Both the position numbers and the translations under genes were made by a program. The notes under the pieces were generated by a model that made no database searches, was not told where the DNA came from, and worked only from the letters and a program-made list of their open reading frames with translations. A DNA stretch of 64,000 nucleotides from Slackia heliotrinireducens DSM 20476 (GTDB lineage Bacteria > Actinomycetota > Coriobacteriia > Coriobacteriales > Eggerthellaceae). The stretch lies in the NCBI RefSeq assembly GCF_000023885.1, contig NC_013165.1:2728001-2792000 (forward strand). The letters are read 5' to 3'. Position 1 is the stretch's first letter. Each line of letters begins with the position of its first letter. This document shows, one piece after another, positions 24,603 through 34,290 of this stretch.

Positions 24603-26114
24603 ATGGCTGAGATCTTCCAAAACGCCCCCGCCCCTGCAGGGGCCCACGCCGCAACGCAATCCGCATGGCGAAAATACCTGCCCATAGCCGGCATTGCCCT
24701 GCTGGCCGTCGTTTTGATCCTGGCCGCGCTGGCTGCCACTTCCCACATCGACATCTCGCTCGAAGGCGAAGACACCGTCACGCTCACGAACCGCGAGCCC
24801 TATGAAGAGCCGGGCGCATCGGCCCAGTTCAGCAGTGTCGTTTTCGGCGACGGACACGGGCTTGGCAAGGTGAATGTGAAGTGCACAGGCGATGTGGACG
24901 ACACCGAGCCCGGCGAATACGAGCTCACCTACAGCGCACGGTTCCTTCTCTGGTCTGCGGAAACCAAGCGCTACGTCATCGTGGAGGACACTGCCGCCCC
25001 CGAAATCACGTTGACCGAAAGCACCGACGAGTACCTGCCTTTGGGAACCGATTTCGAAGAGCCCGGGTTCGACGCCGTGGACGACTACGACGGCGATGTG
25101 GCCGACAAGGTCGAAGTGACCGGCAGCGTGGATTCCAGCACGCCCGGAACCTACGAGCTCACCTACACGGCAACCGACGCCGCGGGCAATTCCTCCCAGG
25201 TCACCCGTACTGTCGAGGTCCGCGACATGACGGCGCCCACCATCACGCTGGAAGGCGATGAGAGCATCAACGTGTTCCAGGACACAACCTTCGAGGACCC
25301 GGGGTATTCGGCCTCCGACGACTATGACGGCGATATAACCGACACAGTCGAGATCACAGGCAAGGTGGACATCGCCACGCCCGGCGACTACACCATAACC
25401 TACACGGCAACCGACGCCGCGGGCAATTCCTCCCAGGTCACACGCACGGTGACTGTGAAGCCGGTGCTCAAGCAGGGCAACGTCACCGACGTGCCCGACC
25501 ATAAGGTGGTCTACCTCACCTTCGACGACGGCCCCGGCGACTACACCCAGGAGCTGCTGGACATCCTGGCCCGCCACAACGTGAAGGCCACCTTCTTCGT
25601 GACCGGCAACGGCGACGCGAGCCTTATCGCCAAGGAGGCCCAGGCCGGCCACAGCATCGGCGTGCATACCTACACCCACGACTACAACACCATCTATGCC
25701 AGTGAGGCGGCCTTCTTCGCGGATTACGAGAAGATGCAGTCCGTCATCGAGCAGCAGACCGGCTCGCGCACCACCCTCATGCGATTCCCCGGCGGAAGCT
25801 CCAACACCGTGAGCGACTTCAACCCGGGCATCATGACCAGGCTGACTGCATCCGTGACCGCCCAGGGCTACCAGTACTTCGACTGGAACGTGAGCTCAGG
25901 CGATGCCGGCGGCACCACCGACAAGGACAAGGTGGTGGAAAACGTCATCGAGGGCATGAAGAGCCACGACGTATCCGTGGTGCTGCAGCACGACATCAAG
26001 GATTTCAGTGTGGAAGCTACCGAAGAGATCATCGTCTGGGGTCTGGAAAACGGCTACACCTTCCTGCCGCTTTCGTCGTCAAGCCCCACCGCCCACCACG
26101 GCGTGAACAACTAG
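24603..26114 (+). CDS. Membrane-anchored polysaccharide deacetylase with Ig-like repeats
   Basis: A 503-residue protein: an N-terminal transmembrane anchor (about 25-48), three bacterial Ig-like (DUF5011-type) domains (about 55-285, each with an EEPGxxAxDDYDGD pattern), and a NodB deacetylase domain (about 290-495). NodB motifs are all visible: TFDDGP, HTYTH, RFPGG, FDWNV and LQHD. It probably removes acetyl groups from peptidoglycan or a wall polymer outside the cell. A 44-base exact direct repeat encodes the TYTATDAAGNSSQVTRTV segment in domains two and three. ATG 24603 follows GAGGAAACC. Confidence 0.92.
   Translation: MAEIFQNAPAPAGAHAATQSAWRKYLPIAGIALLAVVLILAALAATSHIDISLEGEDTVTLTNREPYEEPGASAQFSSVVFGDGHGLGKVNVKCTGDVDDTEPGEYELTYSARFLLWSAETKRYVIVEDTAAPEITLTESTDEYLPLGTDFEEPGFDAVDDYDGDVADKVEVTGSVDSSTPGTYELTYTATDAAGNSSQVTRTVEVRDMTAPTITLEGDESINVFQDTTFEDPGYSASDDYDGDITDTVEITGKVDIATPGDYTITYTATDAAGNSSQVTRTVTVKPVLKQGNVTDVPDHKVVYLTFDDGPGDYTQELLDILARHNVKATFFVTGNGDASLIAKEAQAGHSIGVHTYTHDYNTIYASEAAFFADYEKMQSVIEQQTGSRTTLMRFPGGSSNTVSDFNPGIMTRLTASVTAQGYQYFDWNVSSGDAGGTTDKDKVVENVIEGMKSHDVSVVLQHDIKDFSVEATEEIIVWGLENGYTFLPLSSSSPTAHHGVNN
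25161..25441 (+). repeat. 44-base direct repeats within Ig-like domains
   Basis: Positions 25161-25204 and 25398-25441 are identical over 44 bases. They encode the same end-strand of consecutive Ig-like domains, implying recent duplication or gene conversion, and could allow domain-number change by recombination. Confidence 0.85.
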
Positions 26115-26134
26115 CCCCACCGCTAGCGAGGGGA

Positions 26135-26162
26135 GGGACAGGGGGACGGAGGGTATTGTCCC
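26135..26162. repeat. GGGACA...TGTCCC hairpin repeat, degenerate copy
   Basis: GGGACAGGGGGACGGAGGGT then ATTGTCCC: a degenerate member of the family also found at 26518-26545 and 39035-39063. Located just after the deacetylase gene. Confidence 0.6.
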
Positions 26163-26225
26163 TTCGTTGACGCGCATGCGACAAACACCCGAACCTTCCC
26201 TGTCACATACGGCCCGACCCACGAG

Positions 26226-26257
26226 AAAGGACCCGGCGCAGATGTGTCGGGTCCTTT
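26226..26257 (+). terminator. Terminator after the deacetylase gene
   Basis: AAAGGACCCG pairs with CGGGTCCTTT around a 12-base loop, 110 bases after the stop. Confidence 0.8.
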
Positions 26258-26287
26258 CGTACCGAAGATGATTAGGCGTCGTCCGCG

Positions 26288-26382
26288 TTAGTTACCAGGG
26301 ACGATGGCGTCCAGGTTGAAGCCCATGCCGCAGGTGTGGGCGGTCTTTTCGGAGGCCATGAACACAACGGCGAGAACGGGCG
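26288..26382 (-). pseudogene. Possible C-terminal gene remnant
   Basis: The minus strand reads VFMASEKTAHTCGMGFNLDA then IVPGN and a stop at 26288-26290, with no start or upstream domain. It looks like the end of a coding sequence stranded between the deacetylase and folE genes. Family not recognised; could be chance. Confidence 0.3.
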
Positions 26383-26457
26383 TATTCGGTCGTTTTCACC
26401 ATGCCATCAGGCGTTATATAAGGATTGACAACATACGGACGCGCCGAAGGTGCGTCC

Positions 26458-26491
26458 TTACGAGATGGGGATCAGGCCGTCGATGCCTAGC
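26458..26491 (-). repeat. Stray copy of the 3' end of the membrane LuxR gene
   Basis: These 34 bases match 39064-39097, the end of the LuxR gene, with one mismatch. The minus strand encodes LGIDGLIPIS and a stop. Next to it is a GGGACAA-type hairpin repeat, as at the 39 kb copy, so a relic or recombination product is likely. Confidence 0.65.
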
Positions 26492-26517
26492 GAGCGGGGC
26501 AAAAGGCCCGACGTCCC

Positions 26518-26545
26518 GGGACAATGGGGACGGAGCCTTTTGTCC
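26518..26545. repeat. GGGACAATGGGGACGGAGCC-type hairpin repeat
   Basis: Reads GGGACAATGGGGACGGAGCC then TTTTGTCC. The copy at 39035-39063 is its reverse complement almost exactly. It lies between gene remnants and the end of folE. Confidence 0.75.
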
Positions 26546-26553
26546 AGCCGTTG

Positions 26554-27138
26554 CTAATCCCTGAATAGGGCTAGAGCCTCGGCGCGGGTTTTCTGGTCCT
26601 CTTTGAACACACCGCGCACGGCGCTCGTCACGGTTAGCGACCCAGGCTTGCGGATGCCCCGAGCGGTCATGCACATGTGCTCGGCCTCGATGACCACGAT
26701 GGCGCCCAGCGGATCCAATGCTTCCATCAAGGCGTCCGCCACCTGAGACGCCAGACGCTCCTGGACCTGAGGACGCCGGGCGAAACCCTCCACGCAGCGG
26801 GCGATCTTCGACAGGCCCGTAATGCGGCCTTTCCGCGGGATGTAGGCCACGTGCGCACGCCCGCTGAACGGCAGCAGATGGTGCTCGCACATGGAGTTGA
26901 AGGGGATGTCCTTCACGATGACCATTTCCTCATGGTCGGCCTCGTGGAACTGCTTCTTCAGGTGGTCCGCAGGGTTCTCTTGCAACCCGGCGAAAATCTC
27001 CGCACAGGCGCGGGCCACCCGAGACGGCGTCTCGAGCAGTCCCTCGCGATCGGGGTCCTCGCCTATGGCGTAAAGAAACTCGCGGATGGCCGCCTCGGCG
27101 CGCGGCTGGTCAAGCTTCCGATATTCGGATTCGGTCAT
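26554..27138 (-). CDS. folE: GTP cyclohydrolase I
   Basis: A 194-residue type I GTP cyclohydrolase, first step of folate synthesis (GTP to dihydroneopterin triphosphate). Family motifs: [20 protein letters not shown] (zinc Cys and His), [20 protein letters not shown], and [29 protein letters not shown] precedes the ATG. It is last in a minus-strand set with folD, fchA and fhs, supplying the tetrahydrofolate used by that pathway. Confidence 0.97.
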   Translation of the reverse strand: MTESEYRKLDQPRAEAAIREFLYAIGEDPDREGLLETPSRVARACAEIFAGLQENPADHLKKQFHEADHEEMVIVKDIPFNSMCEHHLLPFSGRAHVAYIPRKGRITGLSKIARCVEGFARRPQVQERLASQVADALMEALDPLGAIVVIEAEHMCMTARGIRKPGSLTVTSAVRGVFKEDQKTRAEALALFRD

Positions 27139-27187
27139 GCTGTCCTACCTTCCCATTTGGGACTGACATGGTCGAAAGTTCAGTTCA

Positions 27188-28042
27188 CTACCCCAACGTG
27201 CGCTCGGCCGCCGTCACCACATGCTCGGCCAGCACCGCCGTGGTAACACTGCCCACGCCGCGGGGTACGGGCGTGATGGCGGCAACAACAGGCTCAACCT
27301 CGTCGAAGGTCACGTCGCCGCAGAGCTTGCCGGCGGCATCATCCCAGTTGATACCCACATCAATCACGACTTGGCCTTCGCGTACCTCGCTTGCGCCCAC
27401 CGTGCCGATGTGCCCGGCCGCCACCACCAGGATGTCGGCTTCGCGGCACGCGGCGGAAAGGTCCTTCGTGCGAGTGTGGCACATGGTTACCGTGGCGTTG
27501 GCGGCCTGCAGCATCATGCTCACCGGCTTGCCGATCACCAGGCTGCGGCCCACGACAGCAAGCTTCGCGCCAGTCAGCTCGTATCCGTAGTGCGAAAGCA
27601 CCTTCATGCAGGCGTCCGCCGTGCAGGGCGGAAAACCTACCGGGCGATTGGCGAACACACCGAAAAGCGAGCCCTCCGTTATGCCGTCGGCATCCTTTTC
27701 CGGAGCCAGGGCCTCGCAGGCGGCCGCCTCGTCCAGATGCTTCGGCAGCGGGCGGAACATGAGGCACCCGTGGATGCTTTCATCCTTGTTGATCCAGTCG
27801 ACCACGTTCAGAAGTTCGGACTGGGAGCAGTTCTCAGGCAGCACGAACCGGCGGCAATCGAGCCCCAGCGCCTCGAAGCGCTTTATGGCGCCGCGTTCGT
27901 AGGACAAATCGTCATCGCGCTCCCCCACCCTCAGGATGGCCAGCTGCGGCGTGACGCCGGCGGCCTTGAGCGCCTCGATGCGGGGCGCAAGCTTCTCATT
28001 GATGGCATCCGCGACCGGTTTGCCGTACAGAATCTCGGCCAT
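27188..28042 (-). CDS. folD: Methylenetetrahydrofolate dehydrogenase/cyclohydrolase
   Basis: A 284-residue bifunctional FolD. The substrate lysine region is altered relative to YxxSK (SYERGAIKRFEALG), the QLPLP-type segment reads FRPLPKHLDE, and the NADP-binding motif is VVGRSLVIGKPVSMML. It interconverts methylene- and formyl-THF. Its gene starts three bases after fchA ends. Having both FolD and a separate FchA suggests FolD works mainly as dehydrogenase here. Confidence 0.93.
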   Translation of the reverse strand: MAEILYGKPVADAINEKLAPRIEALKAAGVTPQLAILRVGERDDDLSYERGAIKRFEALGLDCRRFVLPENCSQSELLNVVDWINKDESIHGCLMFRPLPKHLDEAAACEALAPEKDADGITEGSLFGVFANRPVGFPPCTADACMKVLSHYGYELTGAKLAVVGRSLVIGKPVSMMLQAANATVTMCHTRTKDLSAACREADILVVAAGHIGTVGASEVREGQVVIDVGINWDDAAGKLCGDVTFDEVEPVVAAITPVPRGVGSVTTAVLAEHVVTAAERTLG

Positions 28043-28045
28043 TGG

Positions 28046-28669
28046 TTACCCCCTGATGGAATCGGTGATTTCGTCCGCAACCGACTTGGCGCGCGGCACA
28101 TAGGCAAGAAGTTCGTCGGCCTCGGCCTCCACCTGCGCGGCGAAGTCGCGGTCGAGCAGACTCTTGGTGTTGATGAACACGTTGAGGGCGGCGGCTCGCA
28201 TCGCGGCGGCACTCATGACGGCACCGCAGGCGACGTCGCTGATCAGCATCCTGGAGCCTTTCACATCGAGCTCCTCGAGCAGCTCGATGGCCCGTGCGAT
28301 CTGGCGCATCATCTCAAGCGGAGCCGCCAGGGCGTTCTTCGTGGCGGCCTCGAGCACCTCACCACGCGTCGGATCCTCTTTCGGAATGCCGTACGCCTTA
28401 GACAGGGGCTCGAACGCCTCGGCGTCTTCGAACACCAGCTCGATGAGCCTTGCACGAATCACGTCTCCCTCAGCCAGGATGCGCTGGATGTCATCCTCGT
28501 ATTCGGCGTACTTTTTCTTGCCCGTTGTGAAATTGGCGGTCATGCTGCCCAGCGCCACGCCGAGCGCGCCGACGTAGGCGGCAGCCCCGCCTCCGCCGGG
28601 AACGCTGACCTTGGCGGCCAGGGCATCGGCGAACTCGATGCAGCTCTTTTCCATCAGTTTCTCAGCCAT
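28046..28669 (-). CDS. fchA: Methenyltetrahydrofolate cyclohydrolase (FchA)
   Basis: A 207-residue member of the formimino-THF cyclodeaminase/cyclohydrolase family (SVPGGGGAAAYVGALGVALG; MVANFT-like MTANFTTGKKKY). In acetogens and purinolytic clostridia FchA converts methenyl-THF to formyl-THF. GAAGGAG precedes the ATG. It is between fhs and folD in one transcription unit. Confidence 0.9.
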   Translation of the reverse strand: MAEKLMEKSCIEFADALAAKVSVPGGGGAAAYVGALGVALGSMTANFTTGKKKYAEYEDDIQRILAEGDVIRARLIELVFEDAEAFEPLSKAYGIPKEDPTRGEVLEAATKNALAAPLEMMRQIARAIELLEELDVKGSRMLISDVACGAVMSAAAMRAAALNVFINTKSLLDRDFAAQVEAEADELLAYVPRAKSVADEITDSIRG

Positions 28670-28696
28670 GCGAACTCCTTCAAGCCGAACCGTTTC

Positions 28697-30370
28697 CTAG
28701 AACAGGCCCACGATCTTGCCCTCGGGAGTCACGTCGATGCGCTCGGCTGCGGGACGCTTGGGCAGACCGGGCATGGTCATGATCTCGCCGGTGAGCGCCA
28801 CGATGAAGCCAGCGCCGGCAGAGATCTTCAGGTTGCGCACCGTAATGCGGAAGTCGCGCGGCGCACCCAGTTTGGTCTGGTCGTCCGTGAAGGAGTACTG
28901 GGTCTTGGCGACGCAGATGGGCAGCTTGTCGAAGCCGAGCTCGTTGAGCTGGGCCAGCTGCTTCTTCGCGTTGGCGGTGTAGTCCACGCCGTCGGCATGG
29001 TAGATTTTGGTCGCGATGGCCTCGATCTTGGCCTCGATGGAGTCCTCGACGTCGTAGCTGAAGCGGAAATCGGAAGGCTGCTCGCAGGCGCTAACGACCT
29101 CTTCGGCAAGCGCCACGGCACCTTCGCCGCCCTTGGCCCAGTGCTCTGCCAGCACGGCGTTCACACCGAGCTCCTTGCATTTAGCCTGAACCAGCTCAAG
29201 TTCTGCCGGCGTGTCCGTCGGGAAGGCGTTGATGGCCACCACGGCAGGCAGGCCGTAGACGTCCTGGATGTTTCCGACGTGCTGCAGCAGGTTGGGCAGG
29301 CCGGCCTCCAGGGCTTCGAGATTCTCGGTTCCCAGGTCGGCCTTGGCCACGCCGCCGTTGTACTTCAGGGCGCGGACGGTCGCCACGATGACCACGGCGG
29401 AGGGCTGGATGCCGGCGTAGCGGCACTTGATGTCCAGGAACTTCTCAGCACCCAGGTCGGCGCCGAAGCCGGCCTCGGTGACCACGTAGTCGGCCATCTT
29501 CAGCGCGGTGGTCGTCGCCTGCACGGAATTGCAGCCGTGCGCGATGTTGGCGAAGGGGCCGCCGTGCACGAATGCCGGGTTGTTCTCGAGCGTCTGCACC
29601 AGGTTCGGCTTGATGGCGTCCTTCAAAAGCGCCGTGCACGCACCCTCGGCTTTAATGTCGGAAACGGTGACCGGCTTGCCGCTGCGGCTGTAGGCCACGA
29701 CCATGCGGCCGAGGCGCACATTGAGGTCCGCCAGGTCGGTAGCCAGGCAGAATACCGCCATGACCTCGGAAGCCACCGTGATGTCGAAGCCGTCCTCGCG
29801 AGCCACGCCGTCGCCAGGGCCGCCCAGGCCGTCCACCACGTTGCGCAGCTGACGGTCGTTCATGTCGACGCAGCGGCGCCAGATGACCTTCTTGGGGTCG
29901 ATGTCCAGCGCGTTGCCCTGCTTGATGTGGTTGTCCAGCATGGCCGCGATGAGGTTGTTCGCCGCACCGATGGCGTGGAAGTCGCCCGTGAAGTGCAGGT
30001 TGATGTCCTCCATGGGCACCACCTGGGCGTATCCGCCGCCGGCAGCGCCGCCCTTCACGCCGAACACGGGGCCCAGCGAAGGCTCGCGCAGCGCCAGCAT
30101 GCTGGACTTGCCTATTCTGCACAGCGCGTCGTGCAGGCCCACGCTCGTGGTGGTCTTGCCCTCGCCCGCCGGCGTGGGGTTGATGGCCGTGACCAGGATC
30201 AGCTTGCCCTTCATGGGCACGTCCTTGTAGGAATGAATGTCGACCTTGGCCTTGTATCGGCCGTACGGCTCACAGGTTGCCCAGTCGATGCCGGCCCTGT
30301 GCGCCACCTCTTCGATGGGCAGCATCTCGCATTCCTGCGCGATCTCGATATCGGATTTCCAGTCAGACAT
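28697..30370 (-). CDS. fhs: Formate-tetrahydrofolate ligase
   Basis: A 557-residue formyl-THF synthetase of normal length. Visible motifs: the P-loop-like [15 protein letters not shown] ([12 protein letters not shown]), [21 protein letters not shown] has the family [17 protein letters not shown], and the C-terminal [11 protein letters not shown]. It activates formate with ATP, or in reverse makes ATP from formyl-THF. It is first in the fhs-fchA-folD-folE unit (AGGAG before ATG). In this organism it could run either way, assimilating formate or harvesting ATP from methylene groups released by the neighbouring GcvT-like enzyme. Confidence 0.97.
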   Translation of the reverse strand: MSDWKSDIEIAQECEMLPIEEVAHRAGIDWATCEPYGRYKAKVDIHSYKDVPMKGKLILVTAINPTPAGEGKTTTSVGLHDALCRIGKSSMLALREPSLGPVFGVKGGAAGGGYAQVVPMEDINLHFTGDFHAIGAANNLIAAMLDNHIKQGNALDIDPKKVIWRRCVDMNDRQLRNVVDGLGGPGDGVAREDGFDITVASEVMAVFCLATDLADLNVRLGRMVVAYSRSGKPVTVSDIKAEGACTALLKDAIKPNLVQTLENNPAFVHGGPFANIAHGCNSVQATTTALKMADYVVTEAGFGADLGAEKFLDIKCRYAGIQPSAVVIVATVRALKYNGGVAKADLGTENLEALEAGLPNLLQHVGNIQDVYGLPAVVAINAFPTDTPAELELVQAKCKELGVNAVLAEHWAKGGEGAVALAEEVVSACEQPSDFRFSYDVEDSIEAKIEAIATKIYHADGVDYTANAKKQLAQLNELGFDKLPICVAKTQYSFTDDQTKLGAPRDFRITVRNLKISAGAGFIVALTGEIMTMPGLPKRPAAERIDVTPEGKIVGLF

Positions 30371-30653
30371 TTTCCACTCCTAACCTGGTATTTTCATTAA
30401 TTGGAAGGTATCATCGGCACGCCGTTTCAGGCATTCCTAAACTTAGGTACGTTTTCTCCCTAAGATTGCCATAGATTTGCTTGGCGCCCAGTACGATAGG
30501 CTGCAACACCTCATGAAACAAACGGCATAATGCATGGAAAAGACCCCGCCATACCGCACAAATCAACGGGAGGGCAAGCGCCCTGCCCACCTTCGCCGCC
30601 CATGCATTCAACGTTTTATGCGTCTGAAGAGCCGCGCCCGCATGCACAGACAA

Positions 30654-30683
30654 GCGGGGCGAAGCAACCGTGCCTCGCCCCGC
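30654..30683 (-). terminator. Hairpin after the GcvT-like gene
   Basis: GCGGGGCGA (30654-30662) pairs with TCGCCCCGC (30675-30683), 19 bases after the GcvT-like stop. No strong T-run follows on the minus strand. The stretch on to fhs (30371-30653) holds no gene; it contains CCTAAACTTAGG-like palindromic sequence at about 30434-30445 that may belong to the fhs promoter. Confidence 0.65.
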
Positions 30684-30701
30684 CGTTCAGCCGATTCGGC
30701 C

Positions 30702-32084
30702 TTACGCCTTGAGGCCGCTGGGGATGGTGGACACATCCACCTTCTCGTTGCGGTTGATGTCCATGTAAGGGAAGCGCGCCACGCGGGCACGGATGAGTTT
30801 CTGGCGCGTGCCGGGATTGCCCCAGAGGATCTTGACCTCGGTGCCTTCTTCGGCGAACTCGGGATCGATGCTGGCCAGGGAGATCATCTTGCGGTAATAC
30901 CAGCTCATGATGCGGCCCGAGCTCCAGCCGACGCACTGCTTGCCAGCCATGACCTTGTCGATGCGATACTCGAACACGCCATCGGGACGGGTATCCTCGG
31001 GGCCGTCCATCGGAGCGTACGGCTCGCCAGCCTCGAACTCGCTGCGCCAAATGTCCAGGATGTCATCGGCATTCCACTCAAGCGTCACCATCTGACGATG
31101 TGCCGAGTCGCGAATCTGCATGAGCGCCTCTTTGCCCACGAAGTCGTGATTGTAGTTGATATGGAAGCCCCAACCCAGCTCGTAAGGGTTCACATACAGC
31201 TCCTCGAGCGGCTTCTCGCCAGCGTAGGAGCCGTTGAGTTCGGACAGAGAACCGCAGCTGTAGGCGCCACCTTTGGCCATAAGGTACTCGAAGAAGTCTT
31301 TGTCCGTTTCCCAAGCGTAGGTGAAATGGATGGCTGCCTGCGGATAGCCGTTCTCGGTGTGGGCGTTCCAATAGGCATGACGGCCAAGCTTGGTGATGCC
31401 GTAATCCTGACCGGCCTCCCAAATGGCGTTGTAGACATCGAGGCAATCCTCGAAATTGCCGTGGACCTCGTAGCCCAGCGAACCGCACATGCCGATGCGG
31501 AGGATGCGCACGGGCTTGCCGGCGATGGTGGCTTCACGATGCTTGGCGAACTTCAGATCATGGAAGTCTTCGCCGCAAGCGCGCTCGACAACCTCCAGAG
31601 AGCGGGGGCCGCCCAGCTGATACAGGAACACGTCACCCGTGATGTTCTCGCCCTGAACATCCATGCCGCTGGTCTCGATGGCGTACTCGATGTAGGGAAG
31701 CAGCCAGTACGTGATGAATTCGTTTTCACCGGTCTTGATGAGCATGCCGTCGTTCATGAGCAGGCCGTCCTCGGTGCACATGACGCCGTGACGGGAAGAA
31801 CCCACCTCCATGTTGTCGGTGCGGTTGGTGAAATACTTGTCCAGGAACTTGTGGGCGTCGGGGCCCCAGAACTTGTAGGTGGAAGTAGGATTCAGGCCGC
31901 CATGCAGGTAGCAATTGTCATGCCAGCTCATTTCCTCATCACGCCAGTTGGTGTACTCGTAGGGCTGAATGCCGCCCTGCATGGGATGCGTGATGGTGCC
32001 GGTAAGCCAGGGGTTGCGCGTAGGATCGTAGGGAACGTAAGGGCTGTACTTGAACGTGTTGTTGAAGATGTCCTTCGTATTCAT
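30702..32084 (-). CDS. GcvT-like tetrahydrofolate-dependent methyltransferase
   Basis: A 460-residue aminomethyltransferase-family protein, longer than glycine-cleavage GcvT (about 360) and closer in size to the O-demethylase LigM and DMSP demethylase DmdA. GcvT-fold segments include LGGPRSLEVVERACGEDF, RIGMCGSLGYEVHG, the region ELGWGFHINYNHDFVGKEAL, and a C-terminal barrel. The family moves methyl or methylene groups onto THF. With fhs, fchA and folD next door, a role in demethylating a small or aromatic substrate is plausible. AAAGGAAGCGAAGCC precedes the ATG. A LysR regulator gene lies upstream on the same strand. Confidence 0.85.
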   Translation of the reverse strand: MNTKDIFNNTFKYSPYVPYDPTRNPWLTGTITHPMQGGIQPYEYTNWRDEEMSWHDNCYLHGGLNPTSTYKFWGPDAHKFLDKYFTNRTDNMEVGSSRHGVMCTEDGLLMNDGMLIKTGENEFITYWLLPYIEYAIETSGMDVQGENITGDVFLYQLGGPRSLEVVERACGEDFHDLKFAKHREATIAGKPVRILRIGMCGSLGYEVHGNFEDCLDVYNAIWEAGQDYGITKLGRHAYWNAHTENGYPQAAIHFTYAWETDKDFFEYLMAKGGAYSCGSLSELNGSYAGEKPLEELYVNPYELGWGFHINYNHDFVGKEALMQIRDSAHRQMVTLEWNADDILDIWRSEFEAGEPYAPMDGPEDTRPDGVFEYRIDKVMAGKQCVGWSSGRIMSWYYRKMISLASIDPEFAEEGTEVKILWGNPGTRQKLIRARVARFPYMDINRNEKVDVSTIPSGLKA

Positions 32085-32203
32085 GGCTTCGCTTCCTTTC
32101 TGACGTGGGAACCATGCTCTGCCATGAAGTATGCGCCCGAATGCCGAAAAACGGTGTGCGACATGCGGAATATAGTTATTCGCAAACGCAAAACACCAGG
32201 TCA

Positions 32204-33088
32204 TTAGCCTGATGCGAGGTTCCTCCAAACCTCTGCGAACCCCGAAGCCAGCAAGCTTTCGTTGTCACGCCGAACATAGAAGCCAACCTCGAGCTTGAAA
32301 CAGTCGTCGGCAATGGGTACCGAGCACAACCCGTCGTCGTCGAAAGAGGGCATGTGCCGCGTGCTCAGAAACACCCTGTCAGGAGACTGCAAGGCACGGG
32401 CGAACTCGTCCACCTGGCGGCACCAGGCCGCCTCACCCGGCGTAACATCCGCAAGCGCCAGCAGGGCGCGGATGTTTTCGTTGTATTCCTCATCCTTCGA
32501 CAGGAACACGAATGAACGTCCCTGCAGGTCATCTGCCGTCACGAATTCTTTATGCGCAAGGTCGCTGGAAGTCGACAGGTATGCATGCAGCGCGCAGTCG
32601 TGCACGTGAATGAACTCGTATTCGCTTTCCGGCAACGACTTCGCTCGGTACAGCAACCCGAAATCCAGCTCGCCTCTTTTGAGCATGTCAATGGTCTGAT
32701 GGGGCTGCTGGGACAGAAAATCTATCTGGACGTTGGGATGGGTTTGGTAGAACGCATCCAGCCCGAAACGCATATAATGCATGCCGCCGTAGTAGATGAA
32801 CCCCACCCGCAGCTTTCCCGCAATGCCCTTGCGCATGTCGTCGAGCTGAGACAGGAGAGAATCGTACCCTTCAAGCAGGCTGCGGAAGGCATCGTGAACC
32901 ACCGACCCTTCGGGCGTCAGGCACACGTCGTGCGTGGTCCGAGAGATAAGCGGACAGCCGAGCTCCTCTTCCACCTGCCGAATATGCTTGCTGAGCGTGG
33001 ATTGGGAAACGTAGAACTCACGTGCTGTACGGGTGAAGTTGAGCCCTTCCGACAGATGTACGAACTCACGCATCTTCGCTGTGTCCAT
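32204..33088 (-). CDS. LysR-family regulator
   Basis: A 294-residue LysR protein with N-terminal winged helix (LNFTRTAREFYVSQSTLSKHIRQVEEELG) and ligand domain (GKLRVGFIYYGGMHYM). AGGAGGCGCGC precedes the ATG. It lies 119 bases upstream of the GcvT-like gene on the same strand; the gap contains ATAGTTATTCGCAAA, a possible T-N11-A-like site. It probably controls the GcvT-like gene, perhaps in response to its methylated substrate. Confidence 0.92.
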   Translation of the reverse strand: MDTAKMREFVHLSEGLNFTRTAREFYVSQSTLSKHIRQVEEELGCPLISRTTHDVCLTPEGSVVHDAFRSLLEGYDSLLSQLDDMRKGIAGKLRVGFIYYGGMHYMRFGLDAFYQTHPNVQIDFLSQQPHQTIDMLKRGELDFGLLYRAKSLPESEYEFIHVHDCALHAYLSTSSDLAHKEFVTADDLQGRSFVFLSKDEEYNENIRALLALADVTPGEAAWCRQVDEFARALQSPDRVFLSTRHMPSFDDDGLCSVPIADDCFKLEVGFYVRRDNESLLASGFAEVWRNLASG

Positions 33089-33254
33089 GCGCGCCTCCTG
33101 GGGTCATGCAATCATGCGCATTGTCATTGTATCAGCCAATAAGTCCAAATTGACATGCGGAAACCGTCGTCGCCCGTTGCGGAACGCAGACGGCATTCCG
33201 TCAGCATGGCATCCCTTGTGCATATGGGTACGAAAAACGGCCTTTCACGAAAAA

Positions 33255-33284
33255 GGCGGCGCGCCGAACCTTCGACGCGCCGCC
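33255..33284 (-). terminator. Terminator of the PanB-like operon
   Basis: GGCGGCGCG/CGCGCCGCC stem with TTTTT following on the minus strand, 40 bases after the PanB-like stop. Confidence 0.9.
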
Positions 33285-33324
33285 CTGCTAGCGGAGTTGT
33301 ATGTCCGATACGACTTCCGGACGA

Positions 33325-34203
33325 TTAGCCCTCGAAGGCGTCCATCATGGCGTTGAACTTCTCCAGCTCTTCCGGATCCATATGGTAGCCGTGCTTGTCC
33401 TCCGGGTAGTCGCCCTCGCGGACCATGTCGGCCCAGTCGGCGTACGCTTCGCACAGGAACGGGAGCAGCTCGGCGGTGCAGACGGCGTGGCTTGCCGGCT
33501 TGGGCATAACGCCGAAGGTGTCCATGTCGACCATCTCGGAGCCGTCACACGGAGCGCCGCCGGCGATGGAGATGACGGGGACGCGCAGCTTCTCAGCGAT
33601 GGCCTGGGAAACTTCCATCGGGGTGAGCTCGATGGTCATGGCGCCCATACCGTTCTCCTGATACTCATAGCCCCACTTGAAGATCTTGAAGGCGTCTTCG
33701 GCGGTCTTGCCGACCTTCTTGTAGCCGGTGGCGTTGGTCTGCCAGCCGGAGATGGCGCCGATGTGGCCGAACACGGGGATGTAGTTGTCGGTCATGAACT
33801 TCAGCACGTCGTTGGTGACGCCCATGGGCAGCATGGAGTCGGCACCGTGGAAGACCAGTTCGCCGCCGAACTTCACGGCGTCGACCTTGTCAGCGTACAT
33901 GCTGATGGGCATGTAGAAGTTCAGGTGGATGATCTGGGTGTACTCGCGGAACTTCTTCACGGTCAGGCGGGAAGCGATGGCGTCCTCTTCGGCGGTGGTG
34001 CCGGTACGGGCGGAGAGCATATGCGGGATACGGCAGATGTCGCAGCCGACCATTTCAGCGGCCATGGCGAAGAAGGGGCCCAGCTCGGCGGGGCACATCT
34101 GGACGAGCTTCTCGCCGGCGTCCTTCTGCTTCTGCAGGTAGGCCAAGTTCTTGCGGGTCTTCGAAGCGGTCGACATCTTGATATCGGCAGTCTTTTCAGC
34201 CAT
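33325..34203 (-). CDS. PanB-like (ketopantoate hydroxymethyltransferase family) enzyme
   Basis: A 292-residue TIM-barrel protein clearly related to PanB in its second half: PVFGHIGAISGWQTNATGYK, the glutamate in MTIELTPMEV, and VPVISIAGGAPCDGSEMVD. The N-terminal metal-site segments differ: PanB's TAYD and LVGDS are replaced by CPAELGPFF and RIPHMLS. So it probably does not make ketopantoate but a related aldol, lyase or one-carbon reaction. AAAGGAAACACA precedes the ATG. It ends an operon with a small protein and an SDR. Confidence 0.8.
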   Translation of the reverse strand: MAEKTADIKMSTASKTRKNLAYLQKQKDAGEKLVQMCPAELGPFFAMAAEMVGCDICRIPHMLSARTGTTAEEDAIASRLTVKKFREYTQIIHLNFYMPISMYADKVDAVKFGGELVFHGADSMLPMGVTNDVLKFMTDNYIPVFGHIGAISGWQTNATGYKKVGKTAEDAFKIFKWGYEYQENGMGAMTIELTPMEVSQAIAEKLRVPVISIAGGAPCDGSEMVDMDTFGVMPKPASHAVCTAELLPFLCEAYADWADMVREGDYPEDKHGYHMDPEELEKFNAMMDAFEG

Positions 34204-34242
34204 TGTGTTTCCTTTCGTGGAAAGCGATTTGTCAAGTGCAGG

Positions 34243-34275
34243 ACGTGGCAGAAAGCGGTCGGCCTCCTGCCACGT
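34243..34275 (-). other. Intergenic hairpin within the PanB-like operon
   Basis: ACGTGGCAG (34243-34251) and CTGCCACGT (34267-34275) form a 9-bp stem between the small gene and the PanB-like gene. Without a T-run on the minus strand it may set mRNA stability or attenuate the last gene. Confidence 0.55.
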
Positions 34276-34290
34276 TGTTTTTATTGCGAG

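Noticed and set aside
27221..30400. Plus-strand open frame of 1059 codons
   Set aside because: Antisense to folD, fchA and fhs, with the same low-complexity shadow composition.
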